From: CAYUZU01 sp964448675
Lineage (GTDB): Bacteria; Planctomycetota; Phycisphaerae; UBA1845; Fen-1342
Length of the DNA: 64,000 bases
Reading direction: 5' to 3'
Assembly: GCA_964448675.1 (NCBI GenBank)
Contig: CAYUZU010000011.1
Location: forward strand, 1 to 64,000
The position numbers and the translations under genes were made by a program. The notes below the pieces were generated by a model. It did no database searches. It had not been told where the DNA came from and was given only the letters and a program-made list of their open reading frames with translations. Each line of letters starts with the position of its first letter. Position 1 is the stretch's first letter. Positions 52,933-61,191 of this stretch are shown here, piece by piece.

Positions 52933-53997
52933 CTAGTCGAAATTCGTGATGTCGTCCTGCGTGCCGAACATGCCGTCCTTGCCCGGCGAGAGCAGCAGGA
53001 ACGAGTCCTTCCGATACGGGACGACCGACCGGCCGTCGGTCGACTCGAATACGTTCTTGTTGAGGATGTAATACGGGAACGAATTCGTTTCGTCCTGGAT
53101 CACGTCGCGCCAGATGGGAGCGTCCGTGCCCTGCCAACGCGTCGGGAAGATCAGCCGCTTGTGCGAGCCCGCGCCGAAATCCCACGGCTCTTCGATGCAC
53201 AGCACGTCCGTGCAGCCGCTGGTGAAGATCGCGTTGTCGCCGAAGTTGTAGATCGCCGGATAACTCGTGCCGGCCGAGCCCTCGCGCGCGATGTTGGAGT
53301 CCGCCAGGGCCGCGTGCTTGGAGTTCGCCGCGTAATACAGAATCGGCATGTCGTATTCGTCGACGATGACCAGCTGCTTGGCCTGTATGGCCGACAGCGC
53401 GCCGGGGTTACCGCCCGCCGGCCCGCCGGCCAGGTCCTCCATCGCCTTCAGCCGAATGCCGTCCGGCAGCAGGTAGGGGCCGCTGCGCGGGAAGGATTCG
53501 TCCGCCCCCGGCGGCAACGGGTTGTTGGGGTCGGTCGGCGAGCCGTACCAGCCGAACTGCTCGTAACCCGGCGCATCATTCCAGTACTTTCGCGGCACAG
53601 ATGAACGCGCGACATAGCCGTTGAGGTCCTTGCCCATCAGGTAGCGCACCAGCCAGTTGGCGCCGAAGATCTGGTCCGCGGTCGTGGTGCCGTCGGCGGC
53701 CTCGCCGCCCGGCTCGGTCGGGTCGCTGCCCGCTTCCGACGAGGGATAGTTGTTGCCGCGCAGCTCGCGCTCGTTTTCGGCCCGGAAGAGCTCGAGGCAG
53801 TCGCCGATGCCCTTCATGGTGGCCTGGCTCTTGACCTTCTTGGCCTGGTCGCGGGCGCCGCTCAGCGACGGGACGAGAATCCCGATCAGCAGCGCGATGA
53901 TCGCGATGACCACCAGCAACTCCACCAGAGTGAAAGCGCTGCGATCAATACAGGGTCGTGGAATCCGGCGGCGGCGTTCGATGTTACAATTCTGCAT
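52933..53997 (-). CDS. Type II secretion-type prepilin, large
   Basis: 354 residues. A 21-residue basic leader (RRRRIPRPCIDRSA) is followed by FTLVELLVVIAIIALLIGIL, then VPSLSGARDQAKKVKSQATM. The Glu at position 5 is present, but the residue before the cleavage site is Ala rather than Gly. The large C-terminal domain (about 290 residues) is more than the usual pseudopilin size. It lies 30 kb from the pseudopilin operon and could be exported or assembled by the same machine. No DUF1559-type C-terminal motif is seen. Confidence 0.75.
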   Translation of the reverse strand: MQNCNIERRRRIPRPCIDRSAFTLVELLVVIAIIALLIGILVPSLSGARDQAKKVKSQATMKGIGDCLELFRAENERELRGNNYPSSEAGSDPTEPGGEAADGTTTADQIFGANWLVRYLMGKDLNGYVARSSVPRKYWNDAPGYEQFGWYGSPTDPNNPLPPGADESFPRSGPYLLPDGIRLKAMEDLAGGPAGGNPGALSAIQAKQLVIVDEYDMPILYYAANSKHAALADSNIAREGSAGTSYPAIYNFGDNAIFTSGCTDVLCIEEPWDFGAGSHKRLIFPTRWQGTDAPIWRDVIQDETNSFPYYILNKNVFESTDGRSVVPYRKDSFLLLSPGKDGMFGTQDDITNFD

Positions 53998-54150
53998 GAG
54001 ATCACCTGCTCAGTACGCGTTCCGACCTGCGGGCGCGGATCGCCCGTTCCCCAGCAGATCATTATGGGCTTCCGCAGGTGTCCCCACAAGCCCCGGATGG
54101 ACGCCCCGCGTGCGCCGCCCGCAAAAGCCGTATCTAACTCATTGTAGCGG

Positions 54151-57100
54151 CTAGCCTAACGCTTCGACCACTTCTTCGCTGGGTGCGAAGCCCCGGCGCA
54201 GGGTGTTCTCCGTAATGGTGCGCGGCTCGCAATACTGTATCAAATAGTCCGGGCCGCCGGCCTTCGTCCCCAACCCCGACATCTTCACCCCGCCATAAGG
54301 CTGCAGGTCGACCCGCGAGCCGGTGATGTGCCGATTGACGTAGAAGTTGCCGCACTCACAATCACGCCGGGCGCGGTCGAGATTCTCCGGACTCCGCGAG
54401 AAGATGCCACCCGTCAGGGCATAGTCGGTGCCGTTGAAGATGCGGATCGCCTCGTCGATGTCGCGGGCCCGGACGATTGTCAGCACGGGGCCGAAGATCT
54501 CCTCCTGGGCGATGCGGGCGTCCGCGGGGACGTCGTCGAAGATGTGCGGGCCGATGAAGTAACCGCCGGTCTCCGCGACCAGGCTGCTCGTGTCGACCGA
54601 CAGGACACACTGGCCTTCCTGCTTGCCGGTTTCGATGTAGGCCTTGACCCGCTCGAACGCCGCCTTGTCGATCAGCGGCGAGACGGCGGTCGTCGGCTCG
54701 TCGGCCGGCCCGGTCCCTTTCGACCGCGCCGCCTCGACCAGCCGCTCGAGCAGGCGGTCGTGAATCGCGTCCACCACGATCACGCGGGATGCCGCCGAGC
54801 ATTTCTGGCCCGCGTACGAGAACGCACTGGTCACGATGCCCTTGATTGCCTCGTCGAGATCGGCGTCGGAATCGACGATGATGGCGTTCTTGCCGCCCAT
54901 CTCCGCGACGACCTTCTTCAGCGTCGGTCGCCTGGTCGGATGCTCGGCCGCCAGGGCGTACACGCGGCAGCCCACCTCGCGCGATCCGGTGAACGCCACC
55001 ATCGCGACGTCCGGGTGCCGCACGAGCGCCGCGCCCGTCGTCTTCCCGGGCCCCGGCACGTAGTTCACCACGCCCGCCGGCACGCCCACCTCGCGTATCA
55101 CATCCATGAACTTGCCCGCGATGGCGGCGGCCGAACTGGCCGGCTTCATCACGACGGTGTTGCCCGCGACGAGCGCGGCTGCCGTCATGTTCGCGAGCAG
55201 CGCCAGCGGGAAATTCCACGGGCTCAGCACCGCCACCACGCCCCGCGGCACATAGTAGTATTCGTTGGTCTCGCCCTCGATGTCGCGCCGCCGCACGTAC
55301 TCGGTGATGCGCACCATCTCCTTGGCGTAGTAGTTGCAGTAGTCGATGGCTTCGGACACGTCCGCGTCGGCCTCGCGCCAGGTCTTGCCACACTCCAGCG
55401 CCATCAATGCCGCCAGCTCGAAGCGCCGCTGCTGCAATCGCTCCGCCACCTGCACCAGCAGGTGCGCGCGCTCGTGCGGCAGTACCTGCTTCCACTGCGC
55501 GAATGCGGCCGCGGCGGCCGCGATGGCCCGGTCGACCGCGGCGTCATCCGCCTGCGCCACCCGCGCCACCACCTCCCGCGGCCGCGAGGGATTCAACGAC
55601 TCGGCCCACTGCTCGGTCTGCACCGGCTCGTGATTGATGATCAGCGGATACTCCCGGCCGAACTCGGCCCGGATCTGCGCCAGGCCGCTCTGCATCTGGC
55701 GGCGGGTCTCTTCGAGGGAGAAGTCCGCGTTCGCAACGTTCTCAAACGGATCCATGATCGGTTCCTCAAACTCGTAGCGCACCACCGGCGGATGGACCGG
55801 CGGCGTCGCGGAGCGCCCCGTCACTTCGGGGTTTTCCAACAGCGCGTCGACATCCGCCGACTCGTCCGACGACTGCCGCAGAAACGATTCGTTCGCCGTG
55901 TTTTCCAGCAGGCGGCGGATCAGGTAGGCCATGCCCGCCAGCATGTTGCCGTAGGGTGTGTAGATGCGGCAGCGCTGGCCCATCTGCAGGCCGGCGATCT
56001 TGATGGGGTCGCCCATGCCATAGAGCATCTGCAGCTCGAACGCCCAGCCGGGCACGCCCAAGGCCCGGCGCACCGCCATCGCGTAGGCCAGGCTGCGCAC
56101 GTTGTGGCTGGCGAACGCGCCGTGCACGTGCTCGTAGTGCTCCAGCATCATGCGCGTCATGCGCTCGTAGCAGGCGTCCGACTGCCACTTCTGCTCCCAC
56201 ACCGGGACCGGCCAGTGGCGCTGCGCGGCCCATACGGTTTCCGAATCCCAATAAGCCCCCTTGACCAGCCGCACCCACAGCGGTGTACCGCGGCGCTTGG
56301 CGTAGTCGACGGTGCGCTGCGCGTCCTTATCCCCATCCTTGAGATAGGCCTGGAGCACGATCCCGAAATGCGGATAATCGCGGAACTCGTCCTCCATGAA
56401 GAGCTCTTCGCAAAGCTCCAGCGTGAGATCCTTGATCGCGTAGTGCTCCATGTCGATGTGAATGTGCACGCCGCGCTCCATCGCCTTGCGCAGGATCGGC
56501 CGCAGAAGCTCCTTGGCGCGCGTCTTGGCGGCGTCGGCCGCGATCGGGTCAAAACCCGGATACAACGATGTCATCTTCACCGACACGTTGACGCGCGGAA
56601 TCGCCTTGCCGTCCGCCTCGTCGATCAGCGGCACGGTTGGCCAGCCGGCGGCGTGATCGGGCAGTTCGCGCACCAGGTCCATGTAGATCTGCTGGTACGC
56701 CTCGCCCTCCGCCGTCGAGACGGCCGCCTCGCCCAGCACGTCGATGGTAAAGGCCATTCGCCGATTGCGCAGCTTGCGGATTGCGCGCTCCGCCTCGACC
56801 ACGTTGGAGCCCGCGATGAAGCTGCCGGCCATCAGCGCGGCACTCTGGCGCGCGCCGAAACAGAACAGCCGCGCCAGCGGGCCGTCCAGCCGCGAGAAGT
56901 TCATCGTGCGTGAGAGCAACTCGACCAGGCGCCGCGTGGCGGTGGCGTGCTCGAGCTCGCGGAGCTGATTGCCGTTGCGGGCGTGGCCGTTGGGGGCGTG
57001 GCCGGCGTGCTCGGGCAGGACGAAGTACTCCTTGAGGTGCCGCGCCAGCTCGATGTCGCTGTGCATGGTGGGGAGCACGTCGATGAAGCGGAACGCCTGC

Positions 57101-57261
57101 ACCTTGAACCACTCGTCCTGCATGCAGAGCTGCAGGCCGCGCTCCTGCCACCACGCGTACTCCCACATGTGCGGATTCGCGCCGCGCATCCGGTCGAACA
57201 TCTCGTGGCCGAGTTCCTGGGTCAGGCTTTCAATGTGGCGGTCGGTTGCTGTCTGGGGCAT
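54151..57261 (-). CDS. putA: Bifunctional proline dehydrogenase / 1-pyrroline-5-carboxylate dehydrogenase
   Basis: 1036 residues: an FAD-binding proline dehydrogenase barrel (about 90-490, with RLVKGAYWDSE, ASHNVRSLAYAM and FELQMLYGMGDP) followed by an aldehyde dehydrogenase domain (about 520-1000, FTGSREVG, VVAEMGGKNAIIVD, and catalytic C821 in AGQKCSAAS). It oxidises proline to glutamate in two steps with substrate channelling. There is no N-terminal ribbon-helix-helix DNA-binding domain, so this is the short PutA type. It is apparently monocistronic. Confidence 0.92.
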   Translation of the reverse strand: MPQTATDRHIESLTQELGHEMFDRMRGANPHMWEYAWWQERGLQLCMQDEWFKVQAFRFIDVLPTMHSDIELARHLKEYFVLPEHAGHAPNGHARNGNQLRELEHATATRRLVELLSRTMNFSRLDGPLARLFCFGARQSAALMAGSFIAGSNVVEAERAIRKLRNRRMAFTIDVLGEAAVSTAEGEAYQQIYMDLVRELPDHAAGWPTVPLIDEADGKAIPRVNVSVKMTSLYPGFDPIAADAAKTRAKELLRPILRKAMERGVHIHIDMEHYAIKDLTLELCEELFMEDEFRDYPHFGIVLQAYLKDGDKDAQRTVDYAKRRGTPLWVRLVKGAYWDSETVWAAQRHWPVPVWEQKWQSDACYERMTRMMLEHYEHVHGAFASHNVRSLAYAMAVRRALGVPGWAFELQMLYGMGDPIKIAGLQMGQRCRIYTPYGNMLAGMAYLIRRLLENTANESFLRQSSDESADVDALLENPEVTGRSATPPVHPPVVRYEFEEPIMDPFENVANADFSLEETRRQMQSGLAQIRAEFGREYPLIINHEPVQTEQWAESLNPSRPREVVARVAQADDAAVDRAIAAAAAAFAQWKQVLPHERAHLLVQVAERLQQRRFELAALMALECGKTWREADADVSEAIDYCNYYAKEMVRITEYVRRRDIEGETNEYYYVPRGVVAVLSPWNFPLALLANMTAAALVAGNTVVMKPASSAAAIAGKFMDVIREVGVPAGVVNYVPGPGKTTGAALVRHPDVAMVAFTGSREVGCRVYALAAEHPTRRPTLKKVVAEMGGKNAIIVDSDADLDEAIKGIVTSAFSYAGQKCSAASRVIVVDAIHDRLLERLVEAARSKGTGPADEPTTAVSPLIDKAAFERVKAYIETGKQEGQCVLSVDTSSLVAETGGYFIGPHIFDDVPADARIAQEEIFGPVLTIVRARDIDEAIRIFNGTDYALTGGIFSRSPENLDRARRDCECGNFYVNRHITGSRVDLQPYGGVKMSGLGTKAGGPDYLIQYCEPRTITENTLRRGFAPSEEVVEALG

Positions 57262-57646
57262 GCCTCACCTGCCGGCTGGTGACGTCGCGCCGACACACTG
57301 GCGCGCGGCGACCAGTCCACTGAGCGCGTCATCGTAGCGATAGGCCGGTAGGGCAGCAATCGGGCGTCGCGCGTCACGGCCACGGGCTCGGTTGAGAGCA
57401 GGGTTATCGTTTGCGAGGTGGGCGCAAAAAAGTGGGCCGGCGGTCGGGACGTGCGGGGGGGGACACGTGCGCCGACGCAGTCCGGCCCGGGGTTTGGGCG
57501 TTATCACTGCAAAGAATGATAACGCATTGCCCGCGTTTTGCCAAGCGTCGATTCGCTTTTCTCGGGCGATTCAGGCCTTTTCGCAATCCGCCCGACTCTA
57601 CGAATCCGCCACGGCTAGCTTACAATACGAAGGCCCTCCGTGACAA

Positions 57647-57717
57647 CTGGGGATCCAGGATTCGAACCCGGACTAACTGATCCAGAGTCAGTCGTGCTAC
57701 CGTTACACTAATCCCCA
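57647..57717 (-). tRNA. tRNA-Gln (CTG)
   Basis: 71 bases on the minus strand. Acceptor TGGGGAT/ATCCCCA with discriminator G, D arm AGTGTAACGGTAGCAC, anticodon stem ACTGA/TCAGT around loop CTCTGGA (anticodon CTG), and T arm CCGGG-TTCGAAT-CCTGG. CCA is not encoded. Confidence 0.92.
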
Positions 57718-57846
57718 AGTGGTTCTGCGTCGCTTAGCTTAGAGACGTTTTCGGATCAAATCAACCGGTTGTGAAAAAACAACCGCAGCGGGCGTCAACC
57801 CCTTGTATGAACCGATTCATTCGCCCCCACTGTCCGCGCCGCGCCC

Positions 57847-59025
57847 TCAGCCCTGCACCGCCCGGGCCGCCGCGCACAACCGGGCCACTTCCAGCGCCTT
57901 GGGCCGGAATTCCGCCAGACGCTGGCCCCGCCGCACCTGCCCCGCCAGTTCGCGCAACGCCGCACCAATCGGTTCAAAGCCGTAGCTCTCGGCCGATTCG
58001 ATCAGGCGATAGCAGACGCGCTGGAAGCTCTCGCGGTCATCGATCAACAGCAGGTCCCGCAGCTCACGCACCGTCTGGTCGAGATGCGTCACGAACCGCA
58101 GGATCACCGGCCGCATGTTCTCGCGCCGCCAGTGCTTGCTGAACAGCGGCTCGAGCCCCGCGTCGGCCTGCCAGTCCCGCGGCAGCGTGTCGTCGAAGAC
58201 CTCCGCCAGCCGCTGTGCCGTCAGTGGCGCCTGCACCACGCAGTCGCAGCCCTTGGCCCATGCGGCCTGCTCGCTGTCGGCGTGCCCCGCGTCCATCGCC
58301 GACACCACCGCCATGAGCGCGCCCGCATAGCCCCGCTCGCGCAGCACCGCTGCCAGCTCGGCGTTCTCGCCCATGGCCGAGATGCGCGCAATCACCATGT
58401 CGAACGGCGTGCGCTGCGTCAGGGAAAGCGCGTGCGGCACGTCGACCGCGACCTGCATATCGACCCCCAGCTCGCTGCCCAGGAAAGTCACCAGCGCCTG
58501 GTCGGCCTCGTTGCTGTCCACGTAAAGCACCCGCCCCACGTAACGGGCGGCGAACTCGTCCGGGGCATCGGCCTGCTCGGCGGCGACCTCGGGCAGAAAC
58601 GCGGCCAGGTCGATCGGCTCGGCGAAGTTCACGGCGACCTCGTGCGCCTTGCCCGTCAACAGCCGGCAACGCAGCACACGCCCGCGAATGTGCGACCACG
58701 CACCGGTCAGCCGCCGCAGCGTGATGTCGCACGGCGTGTCGGTGTAGACGAATGTGCCGTGCAGGAACGAAATGCCCCCGCGGCTGATGTTGTGTGGCCG
58801 CACTTCGTAGCGGACGGCCGTGCCGCCGGGCTGGTGCAGCAGCACGTTGATCGGCGCGCCGCGATAGCGGATGCGGTCATAGACACGCCGCTCCGAGCCA
58901 TTGCGGCTCTCGGCTTCGGCGTCGAGCTGTTGCAGCAGCGCTTCCTGCTGCGCCAGCGTCAGACGCAGCGTATCGAGCCCGCGCGAAGCGCCGGCGGCGT
59001 GCTGTTTCTTCCTTGTTCGCATCAT
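57847..59025 (-). CDS. PilZ + degenerate receiver + Hpt-like protein
   Basis: 392 residues with the chosen ATG-ATG start. A longer GTG frame adds 27 residues of low-value sequence, and the start is uncertain. An N-terminal coiled coil (about 15-40) is followed by a PilZ domain (about 45-145; RRVYDRIRYRG, NISRGGISFLHG), a receiver-like domain (about 165-280; RVLYVDSNEADQALVTFL) and an Hpt-like helical bundle (about 295-390). The receiver has Arg in place of the phosphoacceptor Asp (FDMVIARIS), and the usual K-P is A-P (QAPL). The Hpt region has Arg where the phospho-His would be (VCYRLIESAESYGFEPIG). Probably a binding scaffold rather than a phosphorelay. Confidence 0.75.
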   Translation of the reverse strand: MMRTRKKQHAAGASRGLDTLRLTLAQQEALLQQLDAEAESRNGSERRVYDRIRYRGAPINVLLHQPGGTAVRYEVRPHNISRGGISFLHGTFVYTDTPCDITLRRLTGAWSHIRGRVLRCRLLTGKAHEVAVNFAEPIDLAAFLPEVAAEQADAPDEFAARYVGRVLYVDSNEADQALVTFLGSELGVDMQVAVDVPHALSLTQRTPFDMVIARISAMGENAELAAVLRERGYAGALMAVVSAMDAGHADSEQAAWAKGCDCVVQAPLTAQRLAEVFDDTLPRDWQADAGLEPLFSKHWRRENMRPVILRFVTHLDQTVRELRDLLLIDDRESFQRVCYRLIESAESYGFEPIGAALRELAGQVRRGQRLAEFRPKALEVARLCAAARAVQG

Positions 59026-59338
59026 GAGCCCGACCAACAGGCGACCGGTCGCCGGAGCCCCGTGACCCGCCGGGCGCAGCATCGCGCACCGCGCGAACCG
59101 TCGCACATGACTCTCTTCGGCCGGTTTCGTCGGTTCGTCTATCAGGCAACGAGGTTAAGGGCCGCCCGCCAGCGGCGGCGTACAGCGCGGCTGTGCGCAG
59201 GCCATGTGGCCGGGGATTAGCGGAACCGCTCGTGCGGTGGCCGCGGTGGCGTCGCGTCGCCAGGCCCCGTAATCCGGCGGCGCGGGCCGGCATGTCGATC
59301 GGCGTGCGCGGGTCGGCCCCCGCCCGCGCCGGTCCCGG

Positions 59339-59980
59339 TCAGGGCGAGCACGACGACATCCCGCGCTTGGCCAAGTACTTCTGGTGGTACTCTTCCGCGC
59401 GGTAGAACGGTCCGGCGGGCTCGATCGCGGTTGCGATCGGCCGGGTGTAGCGACCGGCCTCTGTCAGCCGGTGCCGCGCGGCTTCGGCCAGTTCCTGCTG
59501 CTCGGGAGAGTGGTAGAAGATGACGGAGCGGTATTGTGTGCCGACATCCGGTCCCTGGTGGTTCACCTGCGTCGGATCGTGGCACTGCCAGAATACGTCG
59601 AGCAACTGCTGGTAGCTGATCCGGTCCGGGTCGAACTGCAGGTGGACCACCTCGGCGTGGCCGGTTGTGCCGCTGCAGACCTGACGGTAATCGGGGTCTT
59701 CGGTGGTGCCGCCGCTATAGCCGACAGCGGTTTCGACCACGCCGTCGAGTTGGCGGAACGTCTCTTCGACCCCCCAGAAACACCCGGCGCCGAACGTGGC
59801 TTTCTCGATGCTCATGTTGTCCTTTCCCGGGTCGGCGGGGTTGGCTGCAGCGGTTGGCTGCTCCTGCCCGGGCGCCGCCGGTCGCCCCGAACATCCGACC
59901 ATGGTGAGGGTCAACGCGCCAACGACTGCCATGGACAGGGTTTGGCGCACGCGATGATCATAGCGCGGTAAGTATCGCAT
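59339..59980 (-). CDS. msrA: Peptide-methionine (S)-S-oxide reductase, lipoprotein form
   Basis: 213 residues. From the chosen ATG the protein has a lipoprotein signal ending in TMVGC (C30), a linker, then the MsrA domain with the catalytic GCFWG (C67), YSGGTTEDPDYRQVCSG, HAEVVHLQFDP and QYRSVIFYHSPEQ. It repairs oxidised methionine. The lipobox places it outside the cytoplasm. An internal ATG (59815) with AAAGGA just before it could also make a soluble cytoplasmic form beginning MSIEKATFG. Confidence 0.85.
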   Translation of the reverse strand: MRYLPRYDHRVRQTLSMAVVGALTLTMVGCSGRPAAPGQEQPTAAANPADPGKDNMSIEKATFGAGCFWGVEETFRQLDGVVETAVGYSGGTTEDPDYRQVCSGTTGHAEVVHLQFDPDRISYQQLLDVFWQCHDPTQVNHQGPDVGTQYRSVIFYHSPEQQELAEAARHRLTEAGRYTRPIATAIEPAGPFYRAEEYHQKYLAKRGMSSCSP

Positions 59981-60153
59981 CTCATCAGGGCGTAACCGGG
60001 GCCGGGCCGCGGCTATTCCGGCGACATCTTGCGACATTCGCAGCCGCCGGATGCCGCGGGCCCGCCGGCGGCTAACGTTGTTCTCGGACCGGTGTCGAAC
60101 AGGGGGTGGCAGGGTCGCCTGCCGTTCACGGGTAATACCACAGGGAGCACGCA

Positions 60154-60699
60154 ATGATCTCGAGGTTTCTTCCCTCGCCCTGGGTCGGGCTGTGGGGGCT
60201 GGGGCTTGTATCGCTGTTGGCGGGGTTGGGCGGCTGTGTAATCGTGTCGGCCAAGGCGCCCGAGCCTGGCGCACGCGTCGACGTGTGCGCGACATCCCCG
60301 ACGCCGCTGGCCGCCCGGCATGTCCGCTACACGCCCTATGCCACCGCGCTGCAGCGCGTGCAGCGTCAACAGGTGACGGTTGACAAGGAACTCCGCGGTG
60401 GGGACTGGGCCGAGTTGCGTGACGAGCTGGGCGACTGGCAACATTACACGCGGCAGCTGCTCGGCGTGGCGGACACCGCGTCGGATGCCGACGGCCTGCG
60501 GCAGGCCTGTCGTGAGCTGCTGCGGCACATTGCCGAGCTGCGCGAGGCGGCCGCCACGAACGACGGGGCGCGCGCCCGCCGCGTGCTCGCGGATGCCGGG
60601 CGGGTCGTCGACGAGCTCAGCGCACGGTATCCCCTGACCGAGCCGGCGCCCACCGCGGACCCTGGCGCGGCCGACGATTCGTGCGCCGCGCGAGCCTGA
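60154..60699 (+). CDS. Small lipoprotein of unknown function
   Basis: 181 residues with GGGAG 7 bases before the ATG. Signal peptide with lipobox GLGGC (C28). The mature protein is mostly helical and charged (LQRVQRQQVTVDKELRGGDW, CRELLRHIAELREAA), with an Ala/Arg-rich C-terminus. Divergent from msrA. I recognise no family. Likely periplasmic. Confidence 0.7.
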   Translation: MISRFLPSPWVGLWGLGLVSLLAGLGGCVIVSAKAPEPGARVDVCATSPTPLAARHVRYTPYATALQRVQRQQVTVDKELRGGDWAELRDELGDWQHYTRQLLGVADTASDADGLRQACRELLRHIAELREAAATNDGARARRVLADAGRVVDELSARYPLTEPAPTADPGAADDSCAARA

Positions 60700-61191
60700 G
60701 CGGGGAAGAGTCGGCGGAAAGGTGTGGCGCGGGGGCGCACCGATGCTGAAACGACGGGGGCGCGGCGCGCCGGGGTGCCCATGTTATCGGATACCCTGGC
60801 GCCGCGGCCGCCACGACCGGCAGGTGCTGCGCGGCGGGGCGCAGCGACGGGGCATTTCCGCGGGCCGTGCAACTCAATTGCCTGCTGATGCGAAACGATA
60901 ACGACTGTGAGTGCCGCAGCGTTCGCATCGTGTGGTGGGACTCCATCACGCTGCATTCGCGCTGTGGTGCCGGCCCCGGCATTGCGCCGGCGGCAGTTGG
61001 TTGGACCGGTGAATCTGATTCAGTACCAGCGCGGAAGGACGCGCCCGAATGTCGCAGCGAGACCGGAAACGTGGCCCGGCCGGTGAGTACGAGCAGCGTC
61101 CCAACGGGGGCGCCGCCACCGGTCGCAAACGTGCTGATCGAGGCGGCGAAGCGACGTCGGTGTGCTGGCAGACCTTCAACGTGGGGTAACC
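60700..61191. other. 492-bp region before cheA without a clear gene
   Basis: No convincing coding frame, tRNA or terminator. A cheY or receptor gene might be expected here but is not seen. The last bases hold GGGGTAACC before the cheA start. Confidence 0.45.

Noticed and set aside
54328..56913. 861-residue frame antisense to putA
   Set aside because: Shadow of putA, Arg/His-rich, no recognisable domain.
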